This document shows positions 6,759 through 9,666 of a stretch of 9,666 nt of DNA, in pieces. The position numbers were made by a program, and so were the translations under genes. The DNA lies in contig JACFNY010000044.1 in the NCBI GenBank assembly GCA_019454625.1, forward strand, positions 1,549-11,214. Direction: 5' to 3'. Each line of letters begins with the position of its first letter. Within the stretch, counting starts at the first letter, position 1. The notes under the pieces are model-generated. The model was not told the DNA's origin. It ran no database searches and saw only the letters and a program-made list of their open reading frames with translations. Origin of the DNA: Sphingomonadaceae bacterium (GTDB lineage: Bacteria; Pseudomonadota; Alphaproteobacteria; Sphingomonadales; Sphingomonadaceae).

Positions 6759-8081
6759 TCAAGTCACAGCCGCGTCGACCGCGTCGCCGAGGCGCGACAC
6801 GATGCGCTCGATATCGGTTTCGTCGACGATGAAGGGCGGCGCCACAAGCACATGGTCGCCGTTGACGCCGTCTATGGTCCCGCCCATCGGGTAGACCATC
6901 AGGCCGCGCGCCATGGCCTCGCGCTTGAGCGCCGCGTTGATCTTGCGCGAGGCGGCGAACGGGCGCTTGCTCGCGCGATCCTCCACCAGCTCGATCGCGC
7001 GGAACAGGCCGCGCCCCCTGATGTCACCGACATGGTGATGGTTGCCGAAGCGTTCGGTCAGGCGTGCCTCGAGCAGCGCGCCCATGGTCCGGACGTTGTC
7101 GAGCAGCTTGTCGCGGCGGATGGTTTCCTGCACGGCAAGGCCGGCCGCCGCGGCCATGGGGTGACCCATATAGGTGTGGCCGTGCTGGAAGAAGCCGGAA
7201 CCGGCGCGCATCGCCTCGCGGATCGCCCCGGAGACGAGCACCGCGCCGATGGGCTGGTAGCCGCCGCCCAGTCCCTTGGCGATCGTCATCAGGTCCGGCG
7301 CGATGCCCTCCTGCTCGCAGGCGTGCAGCGTGCCGGTGCGGCCCATGCCGCACATCACCTCGTCGAGGATCAGCAGCACGCCGTGGCGGTCGCAGATCTC
7401 GCGGATGCGGCGGAAATAGTCGCCGACCGGCGGGACGGCGCCGGCCGTCGCGCCCACGACAGTCTCTGCGACGAAGGCGATGACGGTCTCGGGCCCGAGT
7501 TCGAGAAGCTTCTCCTCCAGCGAGGCGGCGGCGCGCGCCGCATAGTCCTCCTCGCTCTCGTCCTCGCGCCGGAAGCGATAGGAAAAGCAGGGATCGACGT
7601 GATGGGTCTCGATCAGCAGCGGGCGGAACTGCTCGCGCCGCCATTCGTTGCCGCCGGCGGCCAGCGCGCCGAGCGTGTTGCCGTGATAGCTCTGGCGGCG
7701 CGCGACAACATGGCGGCGCTGCGGCTGGCCGATCTCGACGAAATACTGGCGCGCCATCTTCAGCGCCGCCTCGACCGCCTCCGACCCGCCCGAGACGAGA
7801 TAGACGTGGTCGAGCCCCTCCGGCGCGTCCTCGACCAGCCGCTCGCCAAGCCGTTCTGCAACCTCGGTGGTGAAGAAGCCGGTATGGGCGTAGGCGATGC
7901 GGTCGAGCTGCGCGTGCAGCGCCTCCAGCACCGCCGGATGGCCATGGCCGAGACAGGAGACGGCAGCACCGCCCGAAGCGTCGATATAGCCCTTGCCCTG
8001 CGAGTCCACGATCTCGATTCCGCGCGCGGCGACGGCGACGGGCGGGATCGAGACGAGCGAGCGGTGCATGATGCGGGTCAT
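6759..8081 (-). CDS. Class III (omega-type) PLP-dependent aminotransferase
   Basis: A 440-residue enzyme of fold-type I, full length for class III aminotransferases (the GabT, omega-amino acid:pyruvate and ornithine group). Visible signatures are the [15 protein letters not shown] phosphate-binding loop (97-111), SYHGNTLG (131-138), [14 protein letters not shown] (237-250) with the cofactor-contacting Asp240, and [16 protein letters not shown] (267-282) with Lys269 as the expected Schiff-base lysine; THTYMGHP-like residues follow at 302-308. All catalytic positions are present. ATG 8081 overlaps the TGA of the regulator gene (ATGA), and no strong ribosome site precedes it, so translation is probably coupled. 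It would transfer the amino group of an omega- or beta-amino acid, or an amine, to pyruvate or 2-oxoglutarate in the cytoplasm. The substrate is not deducible; the BKACE and transporter neighbours hint at a product that is a beta-keto acid, which is inference. Confidence 0.95.
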   Translation of the reverse strand: MTRIMHRSLVSIPPVAVAARGIEIVDSQGKGYIDASGGAAVSCLGHGHPAVLEALHAQLDRIAYAHTGFFTTEVAERLGERLVEDAPEGLDHVYLVSGGSEAVEAALKMARQYFVEIGQPQRRHVVARRQSYHGNTLGALAAGGNEWRREQFRPLLIETHHVDPCFSYRFRREDESEEDYAARAAASLEEKLLELGPETVIAFVAETVVGATAGAVPPVGDYFRRIREICDRHGVLLILDEVMCGMGRTGTLHACEQEGIAPDLMTIAKGLGGGYQPIGAVLVSGAIREAMRAGSGFFQHGHTYMGHPMAAAAGLAVQETIRRDKLLDNVRTMGALLEARLTERFGNHHHVGDIRGRGLFRAIELVEDRASKRPFAASRKINAALKREAMARGLMVYPMGGTIDGVNGDHVLVAPPFIVDETDIERIVSRLGDAVDAAVT

Positions 8082-8977
8082 GGGGCGGCGGCCTTGCGTT
8101 TGCGTCCTGGCTGGATGTGAATTCCCAGCGCCTCGGCCTGGGCATCGAAATGCTCGAGCGCGGCGAGCGCGGCGTCTCCGGCATGGCCGGCAACCAGCGC
8201 GCCGAGGATTTCCGCGACCGCGAAGGCGGGCGCCATCGTGTGGAGGAAGGAGGCGGTGTCGGTCGGCACCAGGACGACGTCGCGCGCGATACGCGCCAGC
8301 GGCGACACCTCGCTGTCCGTGACGGCGACCAGCGCCGCACCGCGCGACGACGCCAGCCGGGCAAGCTCGACCGTCGCCTTCGTATAAGGCGCCACGCTCA
8401 CGGCCACGAGCGCGTCGCCGGGCGCGATGCGTCCCGCGAGGTCCATGCCGGTTCCGCCCGGCCCGTCGAGCAGGACGGAACGGTCGCCGATCATGGAAAG
8501 GGTATAGTGGAAATGCCAGGCGATCGCATGGCTCGAGCGCATGCCGATGCAATAGATGCGGCGCGCTCCGCTCAGGGTGCGCGCCGCCTTTTCGAGGCGG
8601 TCGAGCCCGGCGACATCGCCGAGTCCGGCGACCTGCGCGGCGATCCGACCCAGCATATCCGCCGCCAGCGCCCGGTCGCCCCGCTTCTTCTGCCGTTCGA
8701 CCTGCACGCCGGCCTTGGCGGTGAAGCCTCGCGGCTCGCCGCCGCGCAGCGCCGCGGCGTGAACGCCCCTTATGCTGTCATATCCGTCGAGACCGATCCG
8801 CTGCGCCAGCCGCGTCATCGTCGCCGGCTGGACGCCCGCCTCCCGCGCCTGCTCGCGCATGGACAGAAGCGCGACGTCGCGCGGGTGGTCGAGCACGTAG
8901 CGCGCCGCCTGCCGCAACTGTCCGGGCAGCGCATCGAAATCCGCGACGAGTTTCTGCCTGACGGTTCCCTGCTCCAT
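8078..8977 (-). CDS. MurR/RpiR family transcriptional regulator (HTH + SIS domains)
   Basis: A 299-residue regulator with the family's two-domain layout. The N-terminal HTH_6 domain (about 10-79) contains the typical LPGQLRQAARYVLDHPRDVALLSMRE segment shape and the recognition region PATMTRLAQRIGLDGY (51-66). A SIS domain follows (about 138-265), with RIYCIGMRSS (140-149) as its first strand and loop, PGDALVAVSVAPYTKATVE (186-204) and VTDSEVSPLAR (219-229). The usual S-x-S-G-x-T sugar-phosphate motif is replaced by SVAPYT, so the ligand may not be a phosphosugar. ATG 8977 is the only good start, but no clear ribosome site precedes it, so weak or leaderless initiation is possible. The gene is divergent from the BKACE gene across 94 bp and co-transcribed with the aminotransferase, so it most likely controls both directions and itself. 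Repressor or activator cannot be decided. Confidence 0.94.
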   Translation of the reverse strand: MEQGTVRQKLVADFDALPGQLRQAARYVLDHPRDVALLSMREQAREAGVQPATMTRLAQRIGLDGYDSIRGVHAAALRGGEPRGFTAKAGVQVERQKKRGDRALAADMLGRIAAQVAGLGDVAGLDRLEKAARTLSGARRIYCIGMRSSHAIAWHFHYTLSMIGDRSVLLDGPGGTGMDLAGRIAPGDALVAVSVAPYTKATVELARLASSRGAALVAVTDSEVSPLARIARDVVLVPTDTASFLHTMAPAFAVAEILGALVAGHAGDAALAALEHFDAQAEALGIHIQPGRKRKAAAP

Positions 8978-9071
8978 GGGAAAAAGCTATCGCCGCCGGG
9001 CGGCTATTGCAACATCTGTTTCATACTGGAAATATGTGATCGGAATGAATCATCGAAGAGGGAAGTCCCGT
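8978..9071. promoter_or_regulatory. Divergent promoter/operator region between regulator and BKACE genes
   Basis: This 94-bp gap separates two divergent genes and is clearly more AT-rich in its centre (about 9006-9054) than the flanking coding DNA, as expected for promoters. It holds a partial dyad, TTTCATACTGGAAA (9019-9032, TTTC-N6-GAAA), and a wider TTCAT (9020-9024) ... ATGAA (9045-9049) inverted pair, either of which could be an operator for the RpiR protein. A possible + strand -35 is TTGCAA (9007-9012), with AAATAT (9030-9035) 17 bases later as a poor -10, so the dyad would overlap the promoter. The ribosome site for the BKACE gene is AGAGGGA near 9057-9063. The exact elements are tentative; that the region drives both genes is likely from the gene arrangement. 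Confidence 0.55.
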
Positions 9072-9666
9072 ATGCCGCCGGCCGGTCGCGCTCTGCCTTG
9101 TGTGCCCATCGCGGTCGCGCCCAATGGCGGCCGCAGGACGAAGGCGGATCATCCCGCCCTGCCCATAGGGCCGGCCGAACTGGCGCGCACGGCCGCCGAA
9201 TGCCTCGAGGCGGGCGCGGCGATGATCCATGCCCATGTGCGCGACGGCGAGGACAAGCACCTGCTCGACGCCGATGCCTACAAGGCCGTCATCGGAGCGA
9301 TCCGGGCCGAGGTGGGCGAGCGCATGGTGGTCCAGATCACCTCCGAGGCGCTCGGAATCTACGGTCCGGAAGAGCAGATGGCGGTCGTTCGGGCGGTGAA
9401 GCCGCAGGCCGCCTCGCTGGCGCTGCGCGAAATCCTGCCCGGAACCGCGAACGAGGCGGCGTTCGCCGACTTCCTGCTGTGGATGAAGACAGAGCGCGTC
9501 GCGCCGCAATTCATTCTCTACGAGCCGGGCGAAGCCGTTCGGCTCGACGCGTTGCGCCGGCGCGGGATCGTGCCTTTCGAGGAGCCGCCGGTGCTCTATG
9601 TGCTTGGACGCTACACGACGGGCCAGACATCGACGCCGGCGGATCTCCTGCCCTTTCTGGCACCCG
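9072..9666 (+). CDS. Beta-keto acid cleavage enzyme, BKACE/DUF849 family (3' truncated by window edge)
   Basis: The open frame from ATG 9072 runs off the right edge after 198 residues; the family is usually about 270-310 residues long, so roughly the first two thirds are present. The N-terminal block VAPNGGRRTKADHPALPIGP (15-34) and TAAECLEAGAAMIHAHVRDGE (40-60) are hallmark DUF849 segments; His53 and His55 of the HAHVRD motif are the expected metal (Zn) ligands. VQITSEALGIYGPEEQ (87-102) is the next conserved block. Family members condense a beta-keto acid with acetyl-CoA, releasing acetoacetate and a new acyl-CoA. ATG 9072 is preceded by AGAGGGA at good spacing; an in-frame ATG at 9045 would add nine residues but has a poorer ribosome site. 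Divergent from the RpiR regulator, it is probably co-regulated with the aminotransferase. The specific keto acid cannot be told. Confidence 0.9.
   Translation, partial: MPPAGRALPCVPIAVAPNGGRRTKADHPALPIGPAELARTAAECLEAGAAMIHAHVRDGEDKHLLDADAYKAVIGAIRAEVGERMVVQITSEALGIYGPEEQMAVVRAVKPQAASLALREILPGTANEAAFADFLLWMKTERVAPQFILYEPGEAVRLDALRRRGIVPFEEPPVLYVLGRYTTGQTSTPADLLPFLAP

Noticed and set aside
6495..8120. A 541-codon open frame on the + strand opposite the TAXI and aminotransferase genes
   Set aside because: It crosses two well-supported genes and their gap, has no recognisable motif and only the amino acid bias expected of an antisense frame in high-GC DNA.
9045..9071. Upstream in-frame ATG at 9045 as the BKACE start
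   Set aside because: It would fall inside the probable promoter/operator region and has a poor ribosome site. ATG 9072 has AGAGGGA at normal spacing.
9021..9509. A 162-codon - strand open frame opposite the start of the BKACE gene
   Set aside because: The + strand frame carries the DUF849 motifs; the opposite frame has none and would run into the divergent control region.
1..9666. Mobile element, CRISPR array, tRNA, rRNA or prophage content
   Set aside because: Read on both strands, I saw no transposase, integrase, regularly spaced repeats or tRNA-like cloverleaf; composition is even apart from short intergenic gaps.

Overview
The window is GC-rich with strongly G/C-biased third codon positions. 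Its genes resemble those of Alphaproteobacteria (Hyphomicrobiales or Rhodobacterales style): two TRAP transporters, a TAXI-type binding protein, an RpiR regulator and a BKACE enzyme. This placement comes from protein style and composition only; no rRNA or marker gene is present. The window looks like an ordinary, gene-dense chromosomal or megaplasmid catabolic region. I see no insertion sequence, tRNA, CRISPR array or phage gene.

Layout. (1) Bases 2-2211, + strand: the end of a classical DctP-type TRAP operon, with the C-terminal 109 residues of a binding protein, a strong intercistronic hairpin (360-391), the small permease DctQ and the large permease DctM. (2) Bases 2212-2338: a 127-bp convergent gap with no convincing feature. 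(3) Bases 8977 down to 2339, - strand: a long co-directional block of RpiR-type regulator, class III aminotransferase (ATGA overlap with the regulator), TAXI binding protein, a possible 24-residue small ORF, a tandem hairpin region, a fused 4TM/12TM TRAP permease with a C-terminal extracytoplasmic domain, and a UspF/TeaD-like universal stress protein. (4) Bases 8978-9071: a 94-bp divergent control region. (5) Base 9072 to the right edge, + strand: the first 198 residues of a DUF849/BKACE beta-keto acid cleavage enzyme.

How the parts may work together. The - strand block looks like an uptake-and-catabolism module. The TAXI protein captures a small anionic or amino-acid-like solute in the periplasm, the fused permease imports it, and the Usp protein may tune the transporter. 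A PLP enzyme removes an amino group, and the divergent BKACE could cleave a beta-keto acid with acetyl-CoA. The RpiR protein between them is placed to control both directions. The chemical link (beta-amino acid to beta-keto acid to acetoacetate plus acyl-CoA) is my inference; the substrate cannot be read from the sequence. The DctPQM operon at the left is a separate transporter that meets this block tail to tail, and its substrate is also unknown.

The points most worth a second look are the undescribed small ORF with its two adjacent hairpins between the TAXI and permease genes, and the aminotransferase/BKACE/TAXI-TRAP combination under an RpiR protein whose SIS motif does not look like a sugar-phosphate site.
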